Source: Babesia bovis T2Bo (lineage: Eukaryota; Apicomplexa; Aconoidasida; Piroplasmida; Babesiidae). Taken from it: a DNA stretch of 64,000 nt. The DNA lies in assembly GCF_000165395.2 (NCBI RefSeq), contig NW_026261571.1, forward strand, positions 434,001 through 498,000, written 5' to 3'. A program made the translations under genes and the position numbers. The notes under the pieces are model-generated. The model did no database searches. It was not told the origin of the DNA and saw nothing but the letters and a program-made list of their open reading frames with translations. This document shows positions 1-10,089 of the stretch, one piece after another; position 1 is the stretch's first letter; each line of letters opens with the position of its first letter.

Positions 1-14
1 TAATTTTTTATTAG

Positions 15-547
15 GGGCCACAACTTACGTTCTTTAGAACTCAGTGCAAGCTTATCGCAGAAGCAGCGTCACGATGTGGTGGACATGTTTCGTAAAGGAG
101 ATAGTTTTTGTCTAGTATGCTCTGACGTAGCATCTCGTGGTATGAACTTTAGCAACACTCGGAACGTGATAAACTACGACTTCCCTACTTCCATAGCTAA
201 ATATATACATCGCATCGGTCGTACAGCTCGGTAGGTGTATTGAAAATATTAAAGAAATATCCAGTGCCTATGAGAGCGGGAATTCATACATTTTGCTTAC
301 TGGGCAGCAGGTCGTTGGATTTCAGAAATTTACTTCTGAAATTCAGGTCGGCCCTGAAGACATTCACCAGCTTTGGGAGAATCACCTCCTTGAAGGAAAA
401 CACGACGATGATTTGAATAAAATCTTTACAAGCATTCAACCATTGTTGGATCAATGTCTTATGCTTGAGAAGAAGGGCAAGATACAGCATGATGCAGCAT
501 TACCATCTAATTGGACATCACTCCTGGAGCAACCTGATGACCCTTAA
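15..547 (+). CDS. DEAD-box RNA helicase, C-terminal part (5' end outside window)
   Basis: Exons 15-230 and 265-547; the 34-nt intron 231-264 has GT-AG ends. An intron must end at 14, because the frame upstream has a stop at 1-3. The exon carries helicase domain 2: the SQKQR stretch, then SDVASRG (motif V region) and HRIGRTAR (motif VI, which contacts ATP). Splicing at 264 gives RAYESGNS, the usual length for the loop after motif VI. The phrase VINYDFPTS before motif VI is like DDX52/ROK1, a helicase of small-subunit ribosome assembly, but DDX31-type proteins also have HRIGRTAR, so the subfamily is a guess. The last ~90 residues are a divergent, mostly helical tail. ATP-driven RNA remodelling is known for the family; a nucleolar location is inferred. 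Confidence 0.85.
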
Positions 548-960
548 TTATCAGCATATATCTTTTACATTATGTTTTACGTGGACTGCATTGTGCTAAG
601 ATTCGTATGAATTCCACTGATTTATCACTATCTTAATCGCAGTATATCAATGAAATGAGTATTGGTAATTATTATTTATGACAACTACACTTGTAACTAT
701 AGTAATCCTCCATGGTAATCTGAATCGCTCGGTGTCTAAAAGTACAGGACTAAACATTCTAATACACACCTTTCTCAAAAAGAACCAATTTGCTCATGAA
801 TAGTGTGCTAGATTATGTCATTATGATACAAATATGTAGATAATTCTATTATATTATTTCGATTCGCGTGTCTTGTGATTATTGTAGTGGATTCCATGGA
901 TATTAGGTAGAGACGATTCGATATTGGTTTATAGCAACTTCAATATATAATATGCATTAA
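548..960. other. AT-rich intergenic, nothing recognised
   Basis: This holds the 3' flank of the helicase gene and the 5' flank of the next gene. No open frame of note, tRNA-like fold or repeat was seen. Confidence 0.5.
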
Positions 961-2006
961 ATGGTGGCCATACTTTTATTTTATTCCGCTTTAGCGGTTT
1001 TGGGCATATTAAGAGCGGTAGGTGTAAATATACTCTTGGTGAATCCTCACCGCAGGAAGGACACACATCGCCTAGATCCACTTACACCTTTCCAAAGCCT
1101 AGAAGTATACGTGGCACGCTGTTACTACGTGATGTATTGAACTCTATAAACAACAACTTTGGAAGGAAGATCAACATTGCAAAGAGGTTCAACCTAGGCA
1201 AATTCGAGTTGCGGTGTTCACTACGAAGTCGTGACATTGACTCTTGCAGCCGTCTTGGCAACCAATTGGTACCTATTAACTTTCGGGGCTATTCTGATGT
1301 TGAGAAAGCAAGATGGGAAGACTTATTTGATGAAGTCGGCTTAGATGCAACGGTAAATCACGTGCCATTTTGTATAACATGTTGTAGATTATGCTTGATA
1401 GCCAGTACGTGTGGAATGCCAGACTTTCTGTGGACATACCTCGTGCTATGCGTTACGTTGCTTATAAGAGAGGTGATGCACTAACAACTGGTTTGGTGGA
1501 TTTCTCAGAGACCATAAAAAGAATAGCGTTTCTTTACAAGCATAAAGATCTTTTACTTCAGGTACATCATGCTCCACTCACTAAGGAGACTACTTTTGAC
1601 ATTTTGAAACGTTGGGAGGACCTATACGTCATGAAGAATAAATACATCCATGTGACCCCTAAACTCCAACTGATCATTGATGACGGTATCAGCCCAAAGT
1701 CAAACATGTGCCTTGCAATTGAGCGTGGTAAAGACTTTATAACTCCTATTATATACCCATTAGATAAGTAGGTCCTAAGCTCTGTAATTCACATGTTGTA
1801 GGAAATTTGAGCTTATGGCGGAGAAGACCTTAACTGATGGCATTAAAGCCAATGTATTTTGGAGTAAGGACAATCGTGTATATATGAATTTGAGTATAAG
1901 TTTACCTTGGGGAAAGAGGGGTTGGCAAACATTGTCATTTAGGTTTGTCTTCCCTGAGGTTAATCGATCGCACGTTCATTTGTTGAACGAGGTTTATTTA
2001 CCTTAA
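961..2006 (+). CDS. Unrecognised protein with N-terminal signal/leader
   Basis: Four exons: 961-1017, 1056-1352, 1388-1767 and 1802-2006, with introns of 38, 35 and 34 nt, all GT-AG, giving 312 aa. The frame closes only with these splices. Exon 1 encodes a strongly hydrophobic start (MVAILLFYSALAVLGILRA), ending close to the first splice, as in a signal peptide. A basic, Ser/Thr-rich stretch follows (SPRSTYTFPKPRSIRG), which together would fit a bipartite apicoplast leader or simple secretion. The body is a mixed alpha/beta soluble protein with no motif I can name. Function unknown; organelle targeting is inference. Confidence 0.7.
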
Positions 2007-2329
2007 TCGCATCACAGTATTTTAAGAAATATAAACACAGAAATGATTTTCAATGCGTGGTTCTGTAAAGTTTGGGACAGGTTTTAGTTTTGTAGATTGT
2101 ATAACCTATTTCTTGACCATATATATCACAGTTTATTGTAATGGTGTCAATAAAGTGCCTTACACAATAATGGCCCGGTGACGATTGATGTTGAATCATA
2201 TATAAAACAATATGTATTACCACTTCCATATTGCGTAGCATTCCATTGCTTATGCAGTAAATATGCTAAATTATATAGCTCAGTGTTGCGATTTCAAATG
2301 GGTTTATATTGGGATATATAAGATATTAG
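2007..2329. other. Convergent 3' intergenic region
   Basis: AT-rich spacer between two gene 3' ends (upstream gene on plus, Sm-F on minus). It contains no usable frame; it is probably shared 3' UTR and terminator sequence. Confidence 0.5.
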
Positions 2330-2682
2330 TTACTCAGCAGCTCGAATGTGCAAAACATTGTTACACCTATTGAAATGTGATACACAATTCCATAGCTTAC
2401 CTTATAAGAATTGTACCGCCGAGGGTGCCTTTCATAACTCCGTTTTCCCATTCTTCGGCATTTTCGAGCTCAATATTCATATAACTGTCAAATGACTTTA
2501 GGAATCCTGAAACATGTGACTGTAGCTATTCAATTCCTACCTTTATATTCCATTCCCCATTTTAAAGTTACAAATACGTTTTGTCCGACCAGTTTAGCAA
2601 GGAAGGGCTTTGGATTTAACGGTGTAACAGCCTGTTGAATATATAAAGGCCTTTTTCGTACTATCACCTGGGGGCGATCCAT
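2330..2682 (-). CDS. SNRPF: Small nuclear ribonucleoprotein F (Sm-F)
   Basis: Core Sm-ring subunit of the U1, U2, U4 and U5 snRNPs. Exons in gene order: 2682-2668, 2631-2541, 2506-2401 and 2366-2330, with introns of 36, 34 and 34 nt; 82 aa, against 86 in human. Sm1 motif: [14 protein letters not shown] then [11 protein letters not shown]. Sm2 motif: [15 protein letters not shown], split by intron 3. [19 protein letters not shown] matches the family almost residue for residue. The first intron (2632-2667) is 36 nt, in frame and free of stops, so reading through it would add 12 residues; I prefer splicing because Sm-F proteins start just before PLNPKPF. Identity is very secure, the exact N-terminus less so. 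Confidence 0.93.
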
Positions 2683-3166
2683 GGCGTTGCGATCGACGTT
2701 GGATTTCGTTCTGTATGATCCAACACGCTGATTATACAATATATATGAATCCCTGTATTTGTTTATACAAACTAAGTTGTAGTTAGTGTTGTAGGATTCC
2801 CTAGATACTTGTTCCTTTCATCCCCAGATAGAGCCACAAGCGTACAGTAGTTATATTATCACTGTGTATAAAATCCATGAAATCAAAGTACATTTTCACG
2901 ATTCACTTCAGCTCATAGAATCGCATATTGAAAATAAATGCTAAGCAAATGTCTTTACCTGAAATGTGTGCTGTAATCTATAACACAGTTGATTTTACAA
3001 GGAAACACACATTAGTCATTTAATAACGTTGATATACAACATATAAAATGCAGGTGTTAGTCAATATAACAACGTACTCTCTATATGTTAACATTAGCTA
3101 GTTGATTTTCAGCATACACACCGTATATTGGAAGGATAACCACACAACACTTGTTATAATTCTATT
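2683..3166. promoter_or_regulatory. Divergent intergenic region (Sm-F / dUTPase)
   Basis: A 484-bp AT-rich region between two divergently transcribed genes, so it must hold both promoters. I see no specific motif I can name. Confidence 0.4.
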
Positions 3167-3786
3167 ATGTTTAATAGATTTATCTGCCAATCCGTGAAAA
3201 ACCCATATATATTAAATCCGGTATTCCTCTCAGGTTACAAACGCCTACATATCAAGATGATGCACATAAAGATCCTTCCTCGTTCTCCAGAGGTAGCAGA
3301 GCGTTACAAGACACACAAGTCTTATTATCCAGGTGACTGTGGCCTTGATTTATTCTGTCCCGACACTATCACATTAGCTCCTAAGAAGACCACGGATGTG
3401 GTTCTTGGCGTTAAGATTGCTGCATACCGTGTGCATGATAAATCAGAGATCGGATCTTCTTCCATGCGCAATGTTGGATGGATCTTAGCACCGCGTAGTA
3501 GTATATCCAAGACACCTTTGCGACTTGCTAATTCAAGTAGGTGTTATCTCTGTTTGAGTTATGATTCTTAGTTGGAATCATTGATGCTGCTTACCGTGGT
3601 GATATCAAGGTTGCTTTTGACAACATTAGTGATGAGCCTTACACTATCCAGAGTGGTGATCGTTTGGTTCAAGTGATTTCCTATGACGGTGAGGAGATAT
3701 CTTACGAGGTATGTCGTTGCCCATTCCGTATTGCCATGCCTCCCATGAAAATAGTATATAATTACATTATGCTTTACGTGTATTAG
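3167..3786 (+). CDS. DUT: dUTP pyrophosphatase lacking motif V
   Basis: Hydrolyses dUTP to dUMP and PPi, keeping uracil out of DNA and feeding thymidylate synthesis. Exons 3167-3536 and 3572-3786 (intron 35 nt), 194 aa. Motif I GDCGLDLF, motif II APRSSISKTPLRLANS, motif III GIIDAAYRGDIKVAFDN (its Asp activates water) and motif IV QSGDRLVQVIS are all clear and malaria-like. The frame then runs to SYEV followed by about 20 unrelated residues. The expected Gly-rich motif V (RGxxGFGST), which closes over the substrate, is not in frame, and I did not find it in the next ~600 bases. There is a ~30-residue N-terminal extension before MMHIKILPRSPEV; a second start there is possible. The 3' end may therefore be degenerate, altered or mis-assembled. 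Confidence 0.85.
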
Positions 3787-4407
3787 CATGTTATTTTATA
3801 TACTTGCATAGCACCGGCTGATATGACGGCACAGCCGTTTGCAATAACTACATTGTTTGCTTATTGGTCGGTAGCGTGACATAAAACGTGGATTTATATA
3901 TTTACATATGTTGACACAATCGTTACTTTTGGATATATCGAAATTGGGTCAACATAGATGTATTATATATAATGTGCGTTTTATAATGCGCTACGTTACC
4001 GTTGTTTTATACACCTTTTGTGACACGAAAGTGTGGTCTTCCTATATCTTGCGTGTATTTCCACAATAATGTGTTGTTATACTCGTGTTTTTTTGTAACT
4101 GTGTTTTATGGATACTGCCTGTGTAATTATCCTTTTTATTATACCTTTTAAATATTTTGTCTTGCATTGTATATTTTCCAAGTTTTATATTCTTTTATGA
4201 TGCGATGTTTGATGGTATCTCGTCAAGAGAGCCTATCAGTTATAAAATATATGTTTCATGCTCCATTTTGTCGTGTTTTTTTGATACAATCTTCGATGAC
4301 ATGGATTATACTTATCGTTTTAAACCTTTTATAGTTAGTAAATGAGCTTGATCAAACTGAGCGCGGGGAGAAGGGTTTTGGTTCCACTGGACGTTAAAAT
4401 ATTTCTT
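3787..4407. other. Convergent intergenic region, no gene seen
   Basis: T-rich spacer between the 3' ends of the dUTPase gene and the minus-strand gene at 4408. Short frames here have low-complexity, noncoding-like translations. Searched by eye for the missing dUTPase motif V; not found. Confidence 0.5.
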
Positions 4408-6367
4408 CTAATTTTGTGCCACTACTTGGGCGCGGCGTTTTCTGCGTTCCTCTCTGGCGTCGAATTCTAGTACTGACGCCCCCTTGCACGTATCAGGCAA
4501 CAATTTGTACGCTTTAATGCATTTTATTGCACTAGTCTTCAGGCGGCACTTCCATCGTGGGCCGTACAGATGCATCATTAGATCCTGCATTATATTACAA
4601 CATATATTGCGACATGTTTGTCCGGGATAGAGTTGGGACACCTATTCTAGTTTAACATACCCTGATTTCGATATCGGTGAGTCCGGTGTATTCAGCTTCT
4701 CTAATAGCGGTAGCTACTTCTTTGGTCTTGATTGGTTGGGACATTACCGAATCCGGTTTGACAATGTGCTCCAGGTCGTCCAACAGGTCTGCCATAAGTT
4801 CATGAGGTATTAGTTCCCGCCATCTTGGCAATAGCATGTTCATCAAACCCTCTGTGCATCCTACTATAACGCGTCTAAGATCGTTCCAATTAGCCTTCTG
4901 GTAGCAGAAACATTGGTCAGTGGATGTTCCCATGTCTACGTGGTTGGGTTCATCCTCTACGTTACAATAATCACAATCTGGTTCGTGGACACGTTCGGTA
5001 GAATCGCTATCCACCTCGTAGTGTTTCACAAGCCCGCAACGGAGTGGGCTGGTTAGCAGTACTAGCGCTTGTCGTGGGAAAGCATCAAAAGCGCTCAAGC
5101 CAACGGAGAACAGCTTATTTTGTGTCAGCTGATCTGCCGTTGGATGTGACATCATAAAGCTAGTCATGATGGTATAGGGCAGCATGGCACTGAGGAGCGT
5201 GGTAGCAGAAGACGCTGATAGCGACGGGTTAACCCAGAGGCCCTTCAAATCGCGTCTGTTACTTTCCAATAACTCCACCACTGCCCATGCCACCGTTTTA
5301 GTGCGGCGTACAAGACCAAATTCGCTAGGGCTTACAAACGCCTTTGTGCTGACAGATATGAAGATCCCTTTAAAATCGGGGTCTGTAAAATCATTTGCCA
5401 AAGCTTCTATTTGATTGATCACTTCCTCTCGTGGCTCAACCATTGAGAAGGGTGACTTGGCGTTACGTGACTCATTGCAGCTATTGTACCGTGTGTCCAA
5501 AAAAGTTCGTGCTCGCATCAGCTGCTCGAACATGTGGGTATATTGGCGTGTAACAAAGTGATAAGCTGGGTAGCAAAGCACCTGCTTAGAATCGGGCAAT
5601 GTTTTTCTTATAGCATTTTCAGCTGGAAGTTTGCGCACCTTTACGACCAAACCGTGACGCTCAAAAAACATTTCGCATTTTCGTCTCACTACTTCCAGAG
5701 GAGTACACATGAGATCCTCCAATTGTTCCTCTGCTAAGGTTGTGCTCGTCTCGTCAATTAGAGTTACATCACTGCCAAAAGATCCGTAACATGACGAAAG
5801 GAAACGTTCACATTCCTCCAGAGTAGTCGACGAATATTGCGAGTTAGTTGTTGAACCGTCCTCGTGTCGAATTAAAGAGTCTAGCGCATGTTTTAGTGTC
5901 AATTCTGTTGGCTCCTGTTCGAAATTAAAATGTTGACTTTTCTCGTTAGTCTTGCCGAACAGTCGACTGAGCACGTCGGATACGGACACCAGGGACTTAT
6001 GCTCCAATGTTCTATTTGGAGTGTTTACTGATTTACATGCACGTTTACGACTGGGCGAAATCTCAGAACTGTTGTTGGCCACAACATCTCCAACCGGCTG
6101 GGGAGTGTTGTCACTGTTTACCTCCGCTGCGTTCGGCGGTAAATATGCCCATAGGCAAGAAGCAAACTTGGAACCGGGGTCTAATATTGTTGAATGCTGC
6201 CTTTTTGGCTGTGCTGACCTTGCTGTCAACGATTTTTCCAGCTGCTTCCAATCGGCGGTGCCAGCAACATTTATCAAGTCAACTGCCGACAAAGGCTTGA
6301 CTTTTTTGGTCATTCCACGCAGACGCTGCGCGATTAAATCCGCACACGCGGTGACGGAATCCGTCAT
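4408..6367 (-). CDS. Conserved-looking hypothetical protein, 627 aa
   Basis: Two exons, 6367-4661 and 4584-4408; the 76-nt intron begins GTATGT and ends GCAG. Start chosen at the ATG at 6367 (MTDSVTACADLIAQRL); the frame extends a few codons upstream but without another ATG. No signal peptide or membrane segment. The middle (about residues 250-420) is globular with a long helical part. A cluster of Cys/His (DCDYCNVEDEPNHV, then QCFCY) near residues 465-490 could bind metal, but spacing fits no zinc finger I know. The C-terminus is basic (FDAREERRKRRAQVVAQN), as in nuclear or nucleolar proteins. Function unknown; a nuclear role is only inferred. Confidence 0.75.
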
Positions 6368-6574
6368 GCTTAAAATATTACACCACACCAGCAAACGTTA
6401 ACTTGGACGCCGATTTTAGGTCGACCAGTGGTGGGTGACACGTTTTAAAATATTATATAAATAGCATATTAATATCGATGATTATATTTCACAAGATCGT
6501 CCGTGACGAAACGATTACTTGTGAACAGCGTACATTACCCCAACAGTCGGTGCACGCGATCGGGGACACGCAGG

Positions 6575-7969
6575 TCACGTCGTCTCAAGTAGGGATAATG
6601 CAAATATCGAACCCACGGGCACAACGAGGAGCGTAAATGAGCATAAAAAATCGACAACAAGGCTGGGGATTCCACACCAAGTCCTACCTATAAGTCGATT
6701 GTTTATCATAGTGCCCAGACAGAAACCCGCCAATGCTGATAGCAGGTGGGTAGAGAGTAAGATCTTGGTCACTGCCGCTATTGTCTTTGCGAACAATAAA
6801 CACAGAAGGCTGACAAATACGTTGATTAGGTGCTGATGCTCTCGATCTATCAGATAAGGGAACATGAAGTATCGGCTTAATAAGGCACCTGCCACTCCCC
6901 AATCCCCTGCGAATCCATTAGCTTGTAAGTCCTCCGGGTTGACCCAGCAAGTTCCCAGCATACCGTAGATTGAGCACAGAAAATAGACAAACAGCGTGAT
7001 GCATGGCCCGTGAATGCGTTCAAGTACCGAGCTGAACCTAAAATGCATGATTGTGCTAATAATAAGATGTCCTCCTGAATTATGGAAAAATGTGGAGCTT
7101 ATTAACCGATATATTGCAAAATCCTTCTTGAGCAGCTCACCGCTGAATGCGCCGAATAGTATGCCATCATGTTCCTCTGTGCTGTCAGGGTGAGTATGGG
7201 AGTACACCAGCCTAACTATAAATAATGTCCACTGTGCGAATGTAATGAGTATCGATACTCGGAATATACGAAACCATGGAAAAAGGTTATTCCTTAAGAA
7301 TGCAACCACTTCTTGTGTATTCTCCCATATACTACGGAGTAATGGTTGCTCCTCGATACGGCTTCCGACCATATACACTACATAATCCGATAAAGTGTTA
7401 CTTTGCTCCACTTCTATATAATGAGCATCAGATCGTACTAATTTGGTGACTGTTCTGCGATCCATGAACCGCTTGATTATATTCTGGGTAGGGTATAAGA
7501 AAATATCCTGCATTGACGTTGTAGTTGGGCTATCAGCATGTGCTACATAGCGATTAACACCTCGAGTAGAGCTTTCCGATGTCCTCGAAGTGTCAGCACC
7601 TTGTTCACTGTCAGTTTGTTCATCAAATATATTGTCGAAATAATTCACTGGGTAATGATCAGCGCTTGTGCAGTAGCTGCAACTGACGTAATCCCTCCGT
7701 AATACATCAAGCCGTGATATGCTCAGTCCAAGGTTGTATGCGCTATTAGCACAGCGGAGTACCTTGACAGGACACGATCTTTGGTTGAGTAGATTGTTGA
7801 ACTGTTCCACACACATGGCCAATGACTTATCAAACTCTACTGTATACTTTCGTTGCCTACTTACTACATTCTCCAACCCAAGGTCGTCCTCATCCTTATG
7901 GGTGTCACAGCTTGCATCTTCCTCTGGCTTATCGCCATCTGGAAGGTTAATGGTGATGTACATAGGCAT
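6575..7969 (-). CDS. Rhomboid-family protein lacking the catalytic serine
   Basis: A 464-aa single-exon multi-pass membrane protein. The N-terminal half (about 1-230) is hydrophilic and cytosolic-looking; a membrane segment near residue 235 precedes a luminal loop and the rhomboid core. Core features: FFHNSGGHLI matches the rhomboid HxxxxH region, and STHLLSALAGFCLG carries the position of the catalytic His. Where active rhomboids have GxSG, this protein reads GDWGVAGALL, with Trp in place of Ser, and the conserved Asn after the His pair is Ser. It should therefore be proteolytically dead, like iRhoms or derlins, which bind clients instead. The loop between TM1 and the next segment resembles apicomplexan ROM4/ROM5. 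Fold assignment is inferred from these patterns; loss of Ser is seen directly. Confidence 0.72.
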   Translation of the reverse strand: MPMYITINLPDGDKPEEDASCDTHKDEDDLGLENVVSRQRKYTVEFDKSLAMCVEQFNNLLNQRSCPVKVLRCANSAYNLGLSISRLDVLRRDYVSCSYCTSADHYPVNYFDNIFDEQTDSEQGADTSRTSESSTRGVNRYVAHADSPTTTSMQDIFLYPTQNIIKRFMDRRTVTKLVRSDAHYIEVEQSNTLSDYVVYMVGSRIEEQPLLRSIWENTQEVVAFLRNNLFPWFRIFRVSILITFAQWTLFIVRLVYSHTHPDSTEEHDGILFGAFSGELLKKDFAIYRLISSTFFHNSGGHLIISTIMHFRFSSVLERIHGPCITLFVYFLCSIYGMLGTCWVNPEDLQANGFAGDWGVAGALLSRYFMFPYLIDREHQHLINVFVSLLCLLFAKTIAAVTKILLSTHLLSALAGFCLGTMINNRLIGRTWCGIPSLVVDFLCSFTLLVVPVGSIFALSLLETT

Positions 7970-8788
7970 TGCTACACTATGTTAGGCCCATTTCAACAGC
8001 GTAATTCTAGATTTTTGGCTGCAACGCGCTGCAAGTATCGATGTTACATTCCCCGTTAGTCCACTGAGTGCTACATTAGAGTAGTTGGCAATGGGATTAC
8101 GATAGCGCCATTAATACTCACATACATATATCGTTATATACCCTTGATGTGTGTAGTTACAAGCGGATATAGAGCGAGCACATTAGATACAGATAATGTA
8201 ATAGACTATATGTGCATGACGGTCGATTATGCAATTAAATATTGTTTGTACTTTATCTTTGTTAATACAGCGATATATAATATATTACGGGTTATATTCT
8301 TGTTGCAGTTCTGAAGATAAATACCACATATATGTGGCGGTTAACTATCGTCCAATTGTATGATAAAACCATTATTCCGCATATAGTATGTTATATACTT
8401 GTATCGAAAGATATTGTGGATATACTGTATCCGTGTCATGGGCGCTTACGGTTAGCAGCTTGTTTGAACTCGATTTTATATTTACACTGGGTTAAACAGG
8501 CCAATATTAATACACATACAGGTGTTTCTGTCCATTTGTTAATACAATAGCTGATTTGGGCCTAGTTTATAAATATTATAGCGTTATTCAATGCACATTT
8601 GCCAGTAATCACGTCGGGACATCTTATGTGTATAGTTGTAGATCATAAGGGCGTATATCACGCCACATTACTATTTAAGTCACAAAAACCACAAGGTTTT
8701 TAATTGGTATGTATGGCACTTTTGATTAGTCACTACTGTTTTATTTTAATCTATTGTGTATGGACTACAATGTGATTTTTGTTTAACG
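7970..8788. promoter_or_regulatory. Divergent 0.8-kb intergenic region
   Basis: Lies between the divergent rhomboid-like and auxilin-like genes, so it should carry both promoters. AT-rich, with TATA-like runs (for example around 8270-8285) that I cannot call specifically. No convincing gene. Confidence 0.4.
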
Positions 8789-10060
8789 ATGACGGGGACC
8801 AAGCTACCATGGAATTGGTGGAGAAAGAAGCGTTTAGAAGACATTTTGGATGTACTAAAGGGTAATGTAAACCCTCTTACCGGAACTCGACTTAGTAGGA
8901 GAGTGGAAGCTCCCTCTGCGGATATCATAAATTTGGGGGATACAATCACATCGAATGGGTCTCCATATCGCACAGAAAATGGCAGTGACATGCCAAGTAA
9001 ACCGTTGAACTTTGTTGACCATCCTAATTCGAATGAGATGGACCTATTCGGCAATCAGGAGAGTAACCGTGATCTTGATATGTTTGCTGGATACAATGGT
9101 TCAAACATTGATGCTTCAAGTAATAGGGTGGCTGATAATCGGCTACCTAATTCTCTATGGCCAACGGTAGCTACGTGTAATAACAATGAAGATATGATAA
9201 CGTTTGACACTGGAGTTGCTCCCAAGGATGATATGGACTCTCTTTTTGATTTGGAACCATTAAATAAGCCTAAATCGCAAGCTGATTACGAATCATGTTT
9301 TTTACAGGATCCGCCTGGTATGAAATCTACATTTAATTTTGACCACCTTATCGCAACACCCAAAGTGGTGGACACAGTGGTAACAATGGATGAGATTGAC
9401 CAATTGGTCTATCAGACTGGAGAACCGGCTAAAGGCGCAACTGCAACTTCACTTGACGCAGATAAAACCGATCTACTCCTAGATTCGGCATTTTCGGGTC
9501 CTACAAACAAGGAACCAATCCAGGTCCACCCATTCTCTTCACCGTATGATCCTTTCTTAATCCAGTCGAGCCAACATGATGAAAATGACAATGAAGATTT
9601 TACTTTACTTTTAGAGGAGTCATTTCGTGATATGGGATGGCGTGGTAGTTCTGGGTCACCTAATGCTTCTGCCAGTAACAAGGCCCTGATAAGTATGTTA
9701 GATTTTGGGTTGTATATTTATTGCAGGCGAGCAGCAACGAGAGATAGCCGAGCAGCTACAGCAGTGGGCCTACAACGACTCGGGTGAGCTCAAAGACGTT
9801 CGCGCCTTGCTATTTACTTTGGGGAAGGTAGGCTCTGGAATAACTGTATCTAATGTTTACAGGTTTTGTGGGCGGATGCCAAGTGGGCACCTGTAGACAT
9901 TAGCATATGCACGGCACCGAAGGAAGCTGTGAAACCTCATTACCACAAAGCTCTGCTCATATGCCACCCCGACAAGCACACGAGGTCGGATTGGCAAACG
10001 TTATTGAAGGCACAGTTACTAACCCAAGCACTGCATGAGGCTTGGTCATATTTAGTGTAA
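8789..10060 (+). CDS. Auxilin-like J-domain protein (clathrin uncoating)
   Basis: Exons 8789-9692, 9727-9827 and 9863-10060 (introns 34 and 35 nt), 400 aa. The C-terminal ~75 residues are an auxilin-type J domain: LLFTLGKVLWADAKW, then HYHKALLICHPDKH with the HPD motif that stimulates Hsp70 ATPase. Auxilins bring Hsp70 to clathrin coats to strip them. The long, acidic, disordered N-terminus has DLF, DMF, SLFDLEPL and YDPF peptides, the kind bound by clathrin and AP adaptors. No PTEN-like or kinase domain, as in other protist auxilins. Start is the first in-frame ATG (8789). Its stop is only 29 bp from that of convergent PREX. Confidence 0.88.
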
Positions 10061-10089
10061 ATAAACGGACTACATTAAGTTGTACATTA

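Noticed and set aside
4157..4345. Frame of 62 codons downstream of the dUTPase as a possible missing exon
   Set aside because: Translation has no motif V and cannot be joined in a sensible phase.
8332..8550. Frame of 72 codons in the rhomboid/auxilin gap
   Set aside because: AT-rich, no motif, no splice continuation or conserved look.
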